DNA of 64,000 nt from Auriscalpium vulgare (taxonomy: Eukaryota; Basidiomycota; Agaricomycetes; Russulales; Auriscalpiaceae): positions 682,001-746,000 of the forward strand of contig JAHBBC010000017.1 in assembly GCA_019915015.1 (NCBI GenBank). The letters run 5' to 3'. Shown here piece after piece: positions 11,084 through 22,835 of the stretch. The first letter of the stretch is position 1; the number at the start of each line of letters is the position of its first letter. The notes under the pieces were generated by a model, which saw nothing but the letters and a program-made list of their open reading frames with translations, was not told the DNA's origin and ran no database searches. The translations under genes and the position numbers were made by a program.

Positions 11084-11973
11084 TGTTGTTGTCCACCGAG
11101 TACAGCCACGGCGCTGCTGGGCATATGGATGGGTGTGGCAGCAGGAACAAATGAGCTCGGTTACGGCTCGCACGGAAAGATACAGTCAACGGGCCGGTGG
11201 CTGAACTTTTTGGTTTGGATTTGTACACCTTCCTAGCCGCCATCATGTCCTGAGTACTTCCTCCGAGACTACAGTACACTGGGTTACGCCGCATCGAAAG
11301 TACACGCCTGTACAAAAACGATGTCTTCTACAGCGCCGAATCGCACACTTGAATGCGAGCGCTTTCATCGCTGGCCCCTACCTTGTCATCTGTTCTGGAT
11401 TTTACGTTCATGGGCCACTTGAGTTTGCTCCGTCGTAAGAAGACCGTCACCGCCTGTCATCGCCGACCGACGGGAATGACTACGAGTGAGTGTGCTTCTG
11501 TGAAACCTCTGGCAAGTCGCATTGCTCACGCAGGATTATAGTCCACACACTTCCAGGACCTGCCGACAACTGGCCAGGGCTTCTCACGACTTTTGAAACT
11601 CACGATGGAAGAGGCTGGCAGTCAGACGCCGTCGTCCAGCTCGTCATTGGCGAACATAGTTGTCGATAAGCGGATCGATAGCGGCAGTCCTGCTCGAGAG
11701 TGTACACTGGCAGATTACTTAGTATGTCGGAATGACAAGGAACGGAGTTAACTGGCAGTGTCTCGTCACTCACGCGCACGGCCGCAAGCTGATCAGATGC
11801 ACGACAGCCGGGGAAAGCGAAGCTTTTGACCTCATCTGCCCCCGATGTCATTGACCACTTGACCTATGCCATTCAAAGGCTTCGCGACGGCGCCGTTAGC
11901 TGAAGTGTATCGTCTTGACTGGCCTGTCTTACCGCCACAAATACAGAGGCACCTCAATGAAATTTAGTGATTC
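11084..11973. other. Intergenic between GTPase and copia element
   Basis: No convincing coding region. It contains the GTPase promoter side. Before the transposon inserted, this stretch and 17384-17713 formed one divergent promoter region of about 1.2 kb. Confidence 0.5.
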
Positions 11974-12191
11974 TATCAATCGACAGACTGGTGCGGAGCA
12001 AGCAAGGTTCATTAGATACTCGAGACATGAGAATACAATGAAATAGAGATCATACCTGGTGCGGAGCAAGCAAGGTTAAAGGGGCTTGTGCTCCGCCCCA
12101 GGATCTAAGTAAGACTTCGGCCACACAGCCTCCGGCCCTCTGCCTCAGTCCCTACGACTCACGTCCCTACGACGCTAGTCATCCTTCGACA
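11974..12191 (-). repeat. 3' LTR of the copia element
   Basis: 218 bases, identical to 17166-17383. It contains an internal direct repeat, GGTGCGGAGCAAGCAAGGTT, at about 11991-12010 and 12059-12078. The pol reading frame stops inside it (TAG at 12175-12177, minus strand). Confidence 0.95.
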
Positions 12192-15100
12192 CCCCCCCTT
12201 GACTAGCGTCCAGCCGCAACATCTGCACCCAGCGAGCATGAAGAACACGATGGAGAGGCTTGGTGAAAAGATCTGCAGTGTTCTCTTTGTTAGAGACATG
12301 CACGACGTCGATAAGTCGCTTCATGACGCAGTCTCGGATGAAGTGTTCGCGAATGGAGATATGCTTCATTCTTGAATGTGTGTGAGGATCATGAGTGCAT
12401 GCGACGGTTCCTGGTTGTCGCAGAACATTGTGGTTGGCTGGATCTGTGGGTATCCAAGCTCGGAGAAAAGATTTCTGAACCAAAGAACATCGCGTGCGCA
12501 ATGTGTTGTGGCCAAATACTCAGCCTCGCATGATGAGAGAGCAACTACAGCCTGTTGTTTTGAGCTCCAGGACAACGGCGACTCATCCATGAGGATGATG
12601 AAGCCTGAGACGGACTTCCGCGTGTCTCCCATGCCCCAGTCTGAATCAGTCAGTGCCTTGAACATCACATGCGGGCTGTTGGATCCTCCAAGAGTGATGC
12701 CGTGTGTGACAGTTCCCTTCAGATAGCGTAGAAGGTGCTTTGCGGCTGCGACGTGTGTTGATCCATAGTTAGACATGAATCTGGCAAGTTCCCGCACAGC
12801 GTACGCAATATCCGGGCGCGTGCAGGTTGACAGATACATGCATTTGCCGACGATTGCAGGGTAAGGAAAATCCTTGGAACGTCCGGCTTCCTCAGCAGTC
12901 GCTGGTAGTAGCCGCACGCCGGGATCCATGGGAGTGGAGACAGAGTTGCAGTTCTCATACCCAAATTCCCGGAGGATTGACTCGATGTAAGATTTTTGAT
13001 CCAGCCGAAGAGTTCCTCGAGCCTGATCTCGATTAATCGAACAACCAAGGTGGAGCTTGGGTTCACCGTTATCTGTGATCTCAAATCGAGATGCCAGAGC
13101 GGCAACCACAGCGTCAGACTCCACTGTCGAGCTCGACGCAATCAGCATATCGTCGACGCTTGTGGTGATTACCGAGTGTTCGTCACCTTGGACACGTTTG
13201 TACACGCTCCAGTCCGACTTGGTCCTGGTGAACCCGATAGCCTCGAGCATGAGATTGAGCTCCAGATACCATTGTCTGCCAGCTTGTTTCAAGCCATAGA
13301 GTCCCTTCAGCAAACGCCAAAATCCTTCGCCGAGGATCGATGGCTTTCGCATATATATCTTCGTCCAGCGGGCCATTCAGAAAGGCCGTTTTGACATCTA
13401 CCTGGCGAAGAACCATGTTGTGCTTGGCAACCAGAGTAAGGAGCAGACGAATGGACTCCCATCGAGCGACCGGTGCAAAAGTATAATGAAAGTCTTGACC
13501 AGGAATTTGTGTAAATCCTTTGGCAACCAGACGCGCCTTGAATCGTGAAATAAGGCCGTCACGGTCGCGTTTGATATGCAAGACCCACTTGGACTCTACA
13601 GCTTTTCGACCTGGTGGGAGCTCGGAGATTTCGTCGTATACGCCTTTCGCTTTGAGCGACTCCAATTCCTCGTAGATGGCAGCAAGCCAATAGGTCCAAT
13701 AAGTCGAGGATTTTGCCTCTTGGATGTTTTGGGATCTTTCTCGGTTGGGTCATCGATAGGATCTGTGAGAGCGGCGCTCACAAAGGCAACTTCTGCCTGG
13801 ATGAAGGCCTGTGCAAGTCCTGCAAAGTCGGACTCATCGCATTCGACTTCAAGCTCTCCGTCAACGGACTCCAGGATGGTGCGTAAGAGATTGTTCTCCC
13901 CCCCTTCATCCTGGGCCGCGTTGACAAGGTAATGTGCAGGGACACGTTTGAGGCGAGGCGACCGACGCTGCGCAAGAGGGCGGTCATCAACCGGTTCCAT
14001 CTCGACATCGCCATCACCATCACGCTCAGAATTCGCTCGATGGCGGGGCAAAGTAGTCTCAATGGACGGCCTGATAAAACAGGTGAGATAGGTTCAAAGA
14101 CCGGAGTCGTGACTAGCACGTACTCAATATGCTCAAAGGCGGGATTACGCTCGATGGCGGGGTTACGCTCAATGGCGGGATTACGCTCGATGGCGGAGTT
14201 ACGCTCGATGGCGGGAGTGGGCACCGGCGGTTCCAAAATGACACGGCGATGTGCATCATGGAAGCGTGGCTCCAAATCCATGGAATGTCATCCCACAAAA
14301 TGTCTGAAAGTGGAGGAGAAGGTAGGAAATCAGGGAAGCCATGGAATTCCACATCGCGTCGTGACCGAATCACTCGAGCAGAGGGAAACCAGACCAAGTA
14401 TCCCTTGGAGTCGCGCGCATAGCCAACGAATCGGCCTTCCTCTCCGCGCGGAGTAAGTTTCATGGCGGTGGTCGAGTCAGTTTTCTGGCAGTGACCAAAG
14501 CGCCAAACGGACGAAGATGAGAGAGATCAGGTTTGCGCTTGAACCAGCCTTCAAAAGGTGTGACGCCAGATGGAAGGGAGGCATGAGGCACACGATTCTT
14601 GATATGCACTGCTGCCTGTGCAGCAAGAGGCCAGAACCAGACCGTCAAACTGGAGTCAACGAGCATTGCACGAGTCATGGACTCGATGATCTGGTTAGCG
14701 CGCTCCGACACACCATTTTGTTGATGAGCGTCGGGAACAGTACGCTCATAAGTGATGCCATGCTCTCGGCAGTAGTTGGCAAATTTGCCAGAGACCAACT
14801 CCGGAGCGTTGTCGACACGCAGGAATAGAACAGGATAGCCAAGATACTTCTCGGCAGCAACGCGAAATTCATGGAAGCACTTTAGCGCATCAGATTTGAC
14901 TTTGAGAAAGAAAATTGTGATCCAGCGACACGCATCATCGATGAAGGTGATGAAATACGTGAAGCCGCCATAGCCAACAGGAAGTGGGCCGCAGACGTCA
15001 CAGTGAATTCGGAAGAGGGATGATCGGCACGATGAGAAGCTTTTCTGGGAAATTTGAGCCGCTTGATATTGGCGAGAGCGCAGATGCGGCAGTGCTGGAC

Positions 15101-17004
15101 ACGAATGTCGTCGATGGGAAGTCCAGTGGTGGAGCGCTCAAGCCCTTTAACGTCGATGTGGCCCATTAGACGATGGAAAAACCCAGACGCTTTGTTTCCT
15201 CGCTGTCAGCGCTCGGGCCAAAAAGCGACGTCACGGATGGAGTCAAAGCCGCGATCACATCCGCGGACGGAACTGTCGAGTCCGTTGGCTTCATAACGGC
15301 GACGTCCATTTTGTAGAGGTCACGAACAATTCCGCCTGTAGCGAACGGCACGTCAGCCGCATTCAGGTAGACAATTCTACCTTTGCCAGTTTGTGTATTG
15401 ACGCCCTTGCGGTCGAGCCGCGACCCAGATATGAGGTTGCACCGCGCAGACGGAATGTGCAGCACATTGGAAATGGAAAAAGTCCGCGGGGTACCATCAT
15501 ACGTGGCCTGCATGACAATCTTCCCTTTTCCGACCGCTTGGGCGCATAGACTGGTTCCGAAACCATGGACGTCAAGTGGTGAGTCAAATGTGGTGTACTC
15601 ATGGAAGATGTCGGCGTTGTGGAAGATGTGACGAGACGCCCCGGTATCATGGTTCACCGAGTCGTCCTGATCTGCATGGACATTGAGAGCAATCGCATTG
15701 ACGCGGATCTCTTCATCGAGGTGAATTTCGTCATCCAGATCGTCGTCTTCTGGCAAAGCCAACATAAACGCAAAACCATCGCCCAAACCTCCGACGACGT
15801 CCTCGACCTCTTCATCGCCATCCTGAGTGCAGTCGGCTAAGCCAGCAAAGCGCACCCCAGCATTAGATCCAGTCTTAGCATGGCGTTCCAGAGCCTGCTT
15901 TCGGCGTGCAGCAACGCGAGCCTCCGGCGCAAGATGGATGTCACGTCTACCTTTGTAGATCTCTGGGTACTGTCCGGCCTTCCCTCCACCGTAAGAAAAA
16001 CAGTCGGACTTGCTGTGACCCACCGGCATCTCGCAATGCGTGTTCTCGCAGATGACGCGCACGTTTGAGCGTTGCTGCGCATTGTAGGGAGCGGGACGTC
16101 TGTTGTTGCGTTGCGCACTCCTGTCAGCACGGCGATCACCTGAATTGCTGGAACCTCCAGCAGCATAAGCTCCAGGGACCGCTTCACCGCGGTCATGGCT
16201 GACCCGGGCTTTGCCTTTTGCAACGAGCGCATTGATCGACACGACGGATGGAGCGATCTTCTGCTCAACTTCCTCCTGCTTGATGCGCTGGAGAACAGCA
16301 GCAGACGTCACCGGGCGATTCATTGCATCGCCCTGCCGAACCTTCTCCCGAAGAGAATCACGACAGTAGCGCCAGTTGTCGGCCTCGGTCATGAGAGTGA
16401 CGAGATGCTTGGCAAACTCCGTGTCCGGCATCATGAGGGGATCGGCCTCGCGAAGCTTCTGGTGCAGCTGAACCATGATCTGTCGCCACAGAACCGGATC
16501 GTCATGAATGCCGCACTGGTTCGCAATGATCTGTTGTTTGATGCTAATCGCAGTGAGTGCATTCGCTGGTTCGTACTCGTTCTTGAGCGCGATCCAGGCG
16601 TCATGAGCAGAGGTGCATCCACGGACAACGTAGAGCTTGTCGCTGGGAACGGCACGGACAATGACAGCTAGAGCCTTCTTGTCGGCACGGAACCAGCTCT
16701 CAGCTTTCTTCTTGGCGGCATTGACTTCGTCCTCGTTGCCTGGGATTGAGATACTAGCGGGCGCACCAGCGGCATCTACACCGTCGACCACCTGACTCGA
16801 ACGGAGCACCGGAATGGCAGGAGGCCTGTAGTCCTGTCCGTCGACATAAGGCCAGTACCCAGCAGCGTCGAGATCAAGAATAGACTTCTGCTTGAACTCG
16901 CTGTAGTTGTTCGAGCCGTCTTCCTCCTCTTTGATAGGAGTAAGTGAGATCTTCTTCCAGTCCGTCGTCTCCTTGTCTGTCGAATTGTTCTGATTGCTCG
17001 ACAT
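12175..17004 (-). CDS. Copia Gag-Pol polyprotein, several frame breaks
   Basis: Start ATG at 17002-17004 (MSSNQNNSTDKETT). Gag of UBN2 type is followed by a variant zinc knuckle (CENTHC...GH...C), then the aspartic protease motif HDTGASRH (near 15640). Next are the integrase zinc-binding HLMGH-type and HCRIC block with a DDE core (VDNAPE near 14815; NGVSERANQ near 14700), reverse transcriptase with KARLVAKGF, VDVKTAFLNG and the catalytic SVDDML (near 13150), and RNase H with TDSDW and SSCEAEY. It ends SKDD, TAG in the LTR. The frame is broken at 15177-15181 (A run), 15017-15019, 14497-14499, near 13728, at 13351-13358 (AT repeat) and 12410-12411. Each is explained by one lost base or one lost AT unit in a simple run. 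All catalytic motifs are kept. Confidence 0.85.
12192..12200 (-). other. Polypurine tract of the copia element
   Basis: On the minus strand AAGGGGGGG lies directly against the 3' LTR, the place and composition expected for the plus-strand primer. Confidence 0.8.
14128..14215 (-). repeat. Tandem repeat inside copia pol (PAIERN units)
   Basis: About five 18-base units reading roughly TTACGCTCGATGGCGGGA on the plus strand. On the minus strand they encode repeated PAIERN hexapeptides in the variable region after the integrase core. Unit length is a multiple of three, so unit number can change without breaking the frame. Confidence 0.8.
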
Positions 17005-17150
17005 GTGTGCTGTGAACTGAGAAGACGTAGACAAAGGAGGGATATGGGGGAATGGGATCGAATGAGGTGGAAACAGGCGATACGACGGCTGGGAGATCTG
17101 TATGTCAAGAGTTGTTGCAAAGTCGATTTCTGTTGGGGCTTTAAGTCGCA

Positions 17151-17165
17151 ACAGGGCCCATAACC
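17151..17165 (-). other. Primer binding site of the copia element
   Basis: Immediately inside the 5' LTR the minus strand reads GGTTATGGGCCCTGT. Its complement, ACAGGGCCCATAACC, resembles the anticodon stem-loop of initiator tRNA-Met (CAU with flanking AA and CCC/GGG stem) rather than a tRNA 3' end. Priming by a cleaved half tRNA is known for Drosophila copia and Ty5; its use here is inferred from the match. Confidence 0.65.
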
Positions 17166-17383
17166 TATCAATCGACAGACTGGTGCGGAGCAAGCAAGGT
17201 TCATTAGATACTCGAGACATGAGAATACAATGAAATAGAGATCATACCTGGTGCGGAGCAAGCAAGGTTAAAGGGGCTTGTGCTCCGCCCCAGGATCTAA
17301 GTAAGACTTCGGCCACACAGCCTCCGGCCCTCTGCCTCAGTCCCTACGACTCACGTCCCTACGACGCTAGTCATCCTTCGACA
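17166..17383 (-). repeat. 5' LTR of the copia element
   Basis: Identical to 11974-12191. The LTR carries the element's promoter in the U3 part on the minus strand; no clear TATA is asserted. Confidence 0.95.
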
Positions 17384-17713
17384 GATTCTGTCGTAAGCTT
17401 TTGGTGAGCTTGAGCCAAAGTAAATGCTGCGCCGGAGACTAGTAGAGCGCGCATACGCCTTGTGCCAGAGGCTGGACTCACACGTGTAGTTACCGTGTCG
17501 TATTGCATGCCGACAGCGCGTTCGATCCATTGTTCGACAGCGGCTTCCAGGGCGTAGATTGAGCAAGCTGGTGGCCGTCAGGAACAGAAAGATCTGTGGA
17601 TGTTGACTGGCGCGAGGTCACGGCTGCCGCACCAGCTCTTGTTCACCGACCACGACGACGGCGGCCTCCATCTCGCATTTCTCTCCCTTCTTCTTCTTCT
17701 CACTCTCCTCTTC
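17384..17713. other. ATG4 upstream region truncated by the copia insertion
   Basis: About 330 bases between the 5' LTR and the ATG4 start. No gene. An in-frame upstream ATG at 17600 would add 38 mostly hydrophobic residues to ATG4; I prefer 17714 because the added part is not protein-like for this family. Confidence 0.5.
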
Positions 17714-20700
17714 ATGTCCGCAAAGGCGCGCCATTCCGCCTCCGCATCGTCCCCGGCCGCCAATGGCTCCAAGCTACCCAAATTCCTCCAGTCCAAACAG
17801 ACCCGCGACCGCTCGAAATCTATGATTGATCCGTCCAGCGGGAGCAGCAGCACCGCCAGCTCTTCATCGTCCAGCTCACAGCCGCCATCAGATGGCCCCG
17901 CCGCGTCGCCGTCATCGTTGACACCGAAGCGCTCGCTGATGCGGAGAGGCAGCAAGCAGCGTGAGGACCGCTTTTCCACGCTGCCCCCAGCGCAGCTCGA
18001 CCCGGACATCTCTGAAGACTTCACCCTCGCCGACGACAGCATGGAGGAAACCCCCGTCATCGTCGAGCCGATCTCGCCGCGCGCCCGAACACGCTCGGAG
18101 CGGCCCCTGAGCTCTGCGTCCGATAACCACCTCTCTTATTATCAATCCTCCCACTCGTCCGCCCGCCTCACCGACCTCCCTACACGCCTCTCGGGCTGGT
18201 TTCAACACACGTTCAACACGTCGTCCAGCGATCTCACCTTACCCACACTTCTCGGCAACCCGTCGCATCTCCCACCGGCCTCGTCGTCCCCCAAGGGCAA
18301 GGCCTCCGCCCTCCTCACCGCCGCCAAGCACGGAAAAGGCCACCTCGACAAGGCCATGCGGTATCTCCTCGACAGCGACGCCACGCCGGACAAGTGCACC
18401 GACGTGATCTGGTTGCTTGGCGTGCAGCACCCAGGCTACGAGCCGCCGATAATCGAGCCGCCTGCGTCCCCTTCCCTTACGCGTCGCGGATCCGCCGAAT
18501 CCCGCCGCTCGCCCAGTTCCTTCCGCTCCTCGACCTCCTCGACCGTGACACCCGACCCGTCGCTCTCGCAGTCAATGCCGCCGTCCTCGAAGCACCCAGC
18601 TGCAAATTGGCCACCGGCGTTCTACGCTGACTTCACTTCACGCGTCTGGATTACTTATCGTTCGCACTTTCAGCCCATCCGCGACTCGACGCTGTCTGCG
18701 CTCGAAAGTGAACAGGCGCAGGCCGCTAAGGCGGGGCCCGTCGTCATGTCCTCAGCAAGTCCGCAGCCGAAGCGGTGGAATTGGCCAGGGGCGGGGGAGA
18801 AGGGTTGGACCAGTGATGCTGGATGGGGCTGTATGTTGAGGACAGGACAGTCGTTGCTTGCCACGGCTCTCGTTCATCTCCATCTCGGTCGAGGTACGTT
18901 GCCTCATCTGCTTCGCGTCGTCTGATAGGTATACCGTTGTTTCTCAGATTGGCGGAGACCGCCTCAACCTGTGTACACTGCCGACTATGCAACCTACGTC
19001 CAGATCCTGACTTGGTTTTTTGACTCGCCATCGCCTTATAGTCCCTTCAGTGTACATCGCATGGCACTAGCGGGAAAGGACCTGGGAAAGGATGTTGGGC
19101 AGTGGTTCGGCCCGAGTACCGCGGCCGGGGCTATCAAGTGAGCCTCCTCTCGCCTCTCACTTTGTGCTTCACATGCCGACGCTTCCACAGGACTTTGACG
19201 CAGGGTTACCCAGAAGCTGGTGTCGGCGTTGCCGTTGCAGTCGACAGCCAGATCTTCCAGACGGATGTGTATCTAGCGTCTCACGCGCCCAGCGAGTCCC
19301 CGAAACGGGGAGGTCGTCGACGACCTGGGGTGGCCGCGCAGTGATCGTTCTCATCGGTGTTCGATTGGGCTTGGACGGGGTCAATCCCATTTATTATGAT
19401 ACCATCAAGGTACGCTGTTAGCTGCTCTGACAATATCTGACTGATCCTGCCATAGGCACTATTCACCTTCCCGCAATCCATCGGTATCGCTGGCGGACGC
19501 CCTTCATCATCCTACTACTTTGTCGGCTCTCAAGCCGACACTCTATTCTACCTTGATCCCCACCACGCGCGCCCCACGATCCCACTACGTCCCCCACCGA
19601 ATTTGTCCGAGCAGCCAAGACGCTCTGAGCGGCAAACCACTCCTGAGCGATCCACCTACCCGCTCACCCACCACCACCGTGCGCCCACCTCCCAGCCTCC
19701 AGCCGCACAGGTTCATCCACATTTTCATATCACGCCCCCATCTCCCCATCCCCTCTATCCCAACAACTATCTTCTTCGTCCTCATCGTCGGGTAATCACG
19801 CACGATGGCAGTCCGCCGGCGTTACCGGTACCCGGGGTCAGACTTTTCCGGCGACCTGCGTCCGGGCTCTGACTCCGGTTTGGACCTGGTGCAAGAGCAC
19901 TATATTGAGTCGTATAGCGCACAGGATTTGAAGACTTTCCACTGCGAACGCGTCCGCAAGATGCAGCTCTCATCCCTTGACCCGAGCATGCTCATCGGCT
20001 TCTTGTGTAAAGATGAGGAAGATTGGATCGACCTAAGACACAGAATAGCGGATGTGTGTTGGCTTTATCTTTAAATGCGTCCACCCTACTGATTACACGA
20101 ATGTCACACAGCTATCACGCAATTACAAGACTATCTTTTCTATCCAGGATGAGCCTCCGTCATGGCCAACGGATTCTGATGACATGGGGCTCGAGTCTAT
20201 GTCCGAGCCCGACGTGGATATGCCAGAGGATGAGGACGAGGCAGACCGAGAGTTTCTTCGATGCGTCAGAGGGGCGGGGTCGGTCGCCTTCCGGATCGCC
20301 GGACGCGGATGCAAGCAGCAGTAGGGGCGCGTCGAAGAGCGGACAGTCCGAGGTGGACACCGAGGAGGATGCCATGGGGCCGATCACACCTGGACCTACC
20401 GCTATGCGGTCGTCATTCGCTGGCGAAGCTGTTGTGAATGGTAAGGAAGAGGACTACGTGAGCCGCGCAGAGGACTTTGCGCACGAAGATGACGACGACG
20501 ACTGGGTCGACCCGTCCGTGCCTACGCCCCAGCCCCAGTCGCCGCTGGAGGTGTCCGCGCCCCCAATGGCGAAGTCCCAGTCGCAGAGCAGCGCGTCGTC
20601 CGTCGGCGAAAGTGCGGGCGGGTCTCGGAGCACGAAGAAGGCGCGCAAGAGCTCGAAGAAGTCCACCGTCCCAATCGTGAAGCCTCCAGAGCCACCGCAA

Positions 20701-20850
20701 CAGCACTTCCCCTTCCCTTCTAGTGACACGGAGCCAGAGGAGAAGAAGCGGATACCGCAGATGAGCAACGCTCGGGCGCGGGACGGCGGGCGCACACAGA
20801 GTGGGGGCGTCAAGGGTGTGCCAACGACGGACGACGGCGACGATTTTTAG
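17714..20850 (+). CDS. atg4: Autophagy cysteine protease ATG4
   Basis: Processes the C-terminus of Atg8 and removes it from phosphatidylethanolamine in autophagy. Exons begin 17714-18893, 18948-19137, 19191-19409 and 19456 onward, with at least one more intron near 20050-20110. The Ser-rich N-terminal tail (about 200 residues) is followed by the catalytic-Cys motif [16 protein letters not shown], the [12 protein letters not shown] block, and the catalytic Asp-His motif YLDPHH near 19550. Then come [23 protein letters not shown] and an acidic/Ser-rich C-terminal tail of about 200 residues ending TTDDGDDF. Frame breaks: one C missing near 19323-19325, an indel in the G run near 19833-19837, and one base too many near 20251-20256. 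A low-complexity Pro/His-rich insert at 19580-19800 lies after the Asp-His motif. The copia element sits 330 bases upstream. Confidence 0.88.
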
Positions 20851-21342
20851 TGGTGGCTGGTCCGTTCGATATGCACGTTCGACTTTCACTCCTCATCAAG
20901 ATGTGTCTTTTTATGTTTATGTGAGCTGATTGTATATGGACTTCGTCTTCACTTCTTATACCGCTTTCGCTTTCTATGTTGAGCCAGGTCCACCATCGTG
21001 TCCATACCTCTCTACGTACGACGCCCTTGACAAAGACGTCCTGTATGCCCTGTTGTTTGAAGTTGTCTTCCAAGGTACAGAGTCGTCCCTTGCGCCAACC
21101 AGAAAGTTGTTTCTTCACATTCATCCTGACATGTACTCAACCGTGTATCTTGCTTGCATACGGACTAGAGAAATATACCCAGTCCTCCACGGTCGACTGC
21201 CCGACGGAGTCCGGGTCCGACGAGACGCGGCCGAGATCCATTTAGAGATCTATAGCGCCTTCCTTCTCCCCAATCTTTCCACGCCGTGCACGTTATGACT
21301 CGAAGGAGCTTTCTTTGCTCGAGCACCATCAACACCTTGATC
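20851..21342. other. Intergenic, ATG4 3' flank
   Basis: No coding region recognised in about 490 bases; the next gene runs in the same direction. Confidence 0.5.
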
Positions 21343-22346
21343 ATGGGCAAGGTATACGACCATATTCCGGCCGACTTGATAACATGGGCTCTGCAGCAGC
21401 ATGTCTTCTGGGTCGCAACAGCTCCACTGAGTGCGACTGGGCACGTCAATCTCTCGCCTAAAGGCGTGTCGGGCACGTTCCATGTCGTGAACCAGAACAA
21501 AGTTTGGTACGAGGACCTGACGGGCAGCGGTGCGCATTTTCATTGCGGGATCCTGGTGTGCTTACAACTAATACTATCACCGCAGGCGTAGAGACGATCT
21601 CCCACCTACGCGAGAACAAGCGTATCACCATCATGTTCAACGCCTTCGAGGGTGGTCCCCGTATTCTGCGGCTATTCGGGACTGGCAAGATAATCCAATT
21701 TGAAAGGGGTTTGTAGTACTCATGCTCTATGGGCGGCCCGTAGGTACCGTACACGAGTTCGGCACGCCCGGATACGAGGCATTGCTCCCCCAGGACCAGC
21801 GGAATCCGGGTTCGCGTGCCGTCATCGTTGTCGATGTTGATAGAGTGGGCTCCGTACGTCTACGTTTGTCACTTCCCGCTCTCCGGCCTCACGAAGACAT
21901 TGCAGAGCTGCGGCTATGCCGTGCCGTTCTACACATACGCGGGACCACGGGACACGCTCGTCAACTGGGTCATGAAGCTGGAGCACAAGGACCGGGAACA
22001 AGCCGACCGCGAGCCCGGGACGACGGGCCCAGGCGGCTTAGTGGCGTACTGGAAGAAAACAAACCTCAAGAGCATCGATGGCATCCCGGGTCTGGAGAGC
22101 GCGCCTGCCAGCGGGGTCACACCGCTGTCCTTCGAAAAGGAGAAGGAGATATTGGCGCGTGCGGGAAATAGGAAGGCGCAGCCTACCGCTGACCAAGTCG
22201 TACGTGTGGCGGAGTCTCGTGGCGCAGGGGAGCATGTCAGGTTATTGCTGGCGTTCGTGGTTGGCATCGTCGTCGCTACCTTCTACGGGGAGTTCTCAGT
22301 GTTTGCTGGGGAATCCCTGGGCAAGTTGGGTTTGCTTTGCGTGTAA
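21343..22346 (+). CDS. Pyridoxamine 5'-phosphate oxidase-fold (FMN-binding split-barrel) protein
   Basis: Start at 21343 (MGKVYDHIPADLITWALQQ). Exons fit as 21343-21529, 21586-about 21708, about 21746-21853 and 21906-22346; joined they read GSGVETISHLREN, FERGTVHEFG and VGSSCGYAVPFY. The block FWVATAPLSATGHVNLSPKG followed by a Trp-Tyr-Glu-Asp-Leu-Thr-Gly segment and TISHLRENKRITIMF is typical of the PPOX split-barrel family that binds FMN or related flavins. The C-terminal part ends in a hydrophobic helix (LLLAFVVGIVVATFYGEF), so the protein may be membrane anchored. True PNPO activity is not implied; fungal members of this type are mostly uncharacterised. Confidence 0.75.
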
Positions 22347-22605
22347 AACAGAGCCATTATAACAGAACTTAGCGGTTCAAATGAGACTCAGAAAGTCTCT
22401 GCCCAAGTGTTTAATTTGGTGCGTGTAAAATTTCGCAAAGAAAGGAGAATGAGACGAACTCAAGCCAATTGTGCAAGCTCAAGCGCAAGGTGTGCACTGG
22501 CCTTCGGGACGTGCTGGAGTAAGAATCGTAATCCGAGCGGCGGGCCGTGCGGCCCGGGCGCACGCCGCAGCGGCGGGCAGTAATGAAGTTGCCGTGACCT
22601 CATCC

Positions 22606-22835
22606 CATTGAACCACCAACTTGAGAATCAGCACGCAGCAAGGCTAGTACTACACACCCGCCAACTCACCGAGTGGTGCGCCTCTCGACGAAAAGGTGTG
22701 GTTGAGCTGCTTGTCAATGTTGCGCGAGCGGATTTGCGCGCCGGAGAAGCTGCCATCGTCATTGCGTTTTGCATGTTCGTCAGCGGAACAGCTCTTGTGA
22801 GGAGGTGGGAAAAGCTGTTGGTGCTAGCACGTTAA
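22606..22835 (+). pseudogene. Relic of the small Tom6-like gene (copy 3)
   Basis: Blocks of the intact protein at 5669-5899 are visible in changing frames: YYTPA...GAPLDE, CAPEKLP and the helix part CMFVSGTALVRRWEKLL, stop at 22833-22835. A stop precedes YYTPA and the frame changes at least twice, so this copy is broken. It lies upstream of ALDH copy 3 in the same order as the intact pair. Confidence 0.6.

Larger units (their letters stand above)
11974..17383 (-). mobile_element. Ty1/copia LTR retrotransposon, full length
   Basis: A 5410-base element on the minus strand. Two 218-base LTRs (11974-12191 and 17166-17383) are identical base for base, and a 5-bp target duplication GATTC flanks the element at 11969-11973 and 17384-17388. 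Minus-strand LTR ends read TGTCGA...TTGATA, thus TG..TA rather than TG..CA. Domain order along the minus strand is Gag, protease, integrase, reverse transcriptase, RNase H, which defines copia. Identical LTRs mean a recent insertion. Confidence 0.95.

Noticed and set aside
14113..14456. Plus-strand frames across the PAIERN array
   Set aside because: They are antisense to the copia polyprotein; repetitive DNA keeps several frames open.
17600..17713. Upstream start for ATG4 with a hydrophobic signal-like segment
   Set aside because: ATG4 is cytosolic and the added segment resembles pyrimidine-rich promoter DNA read as Leu and Ser.
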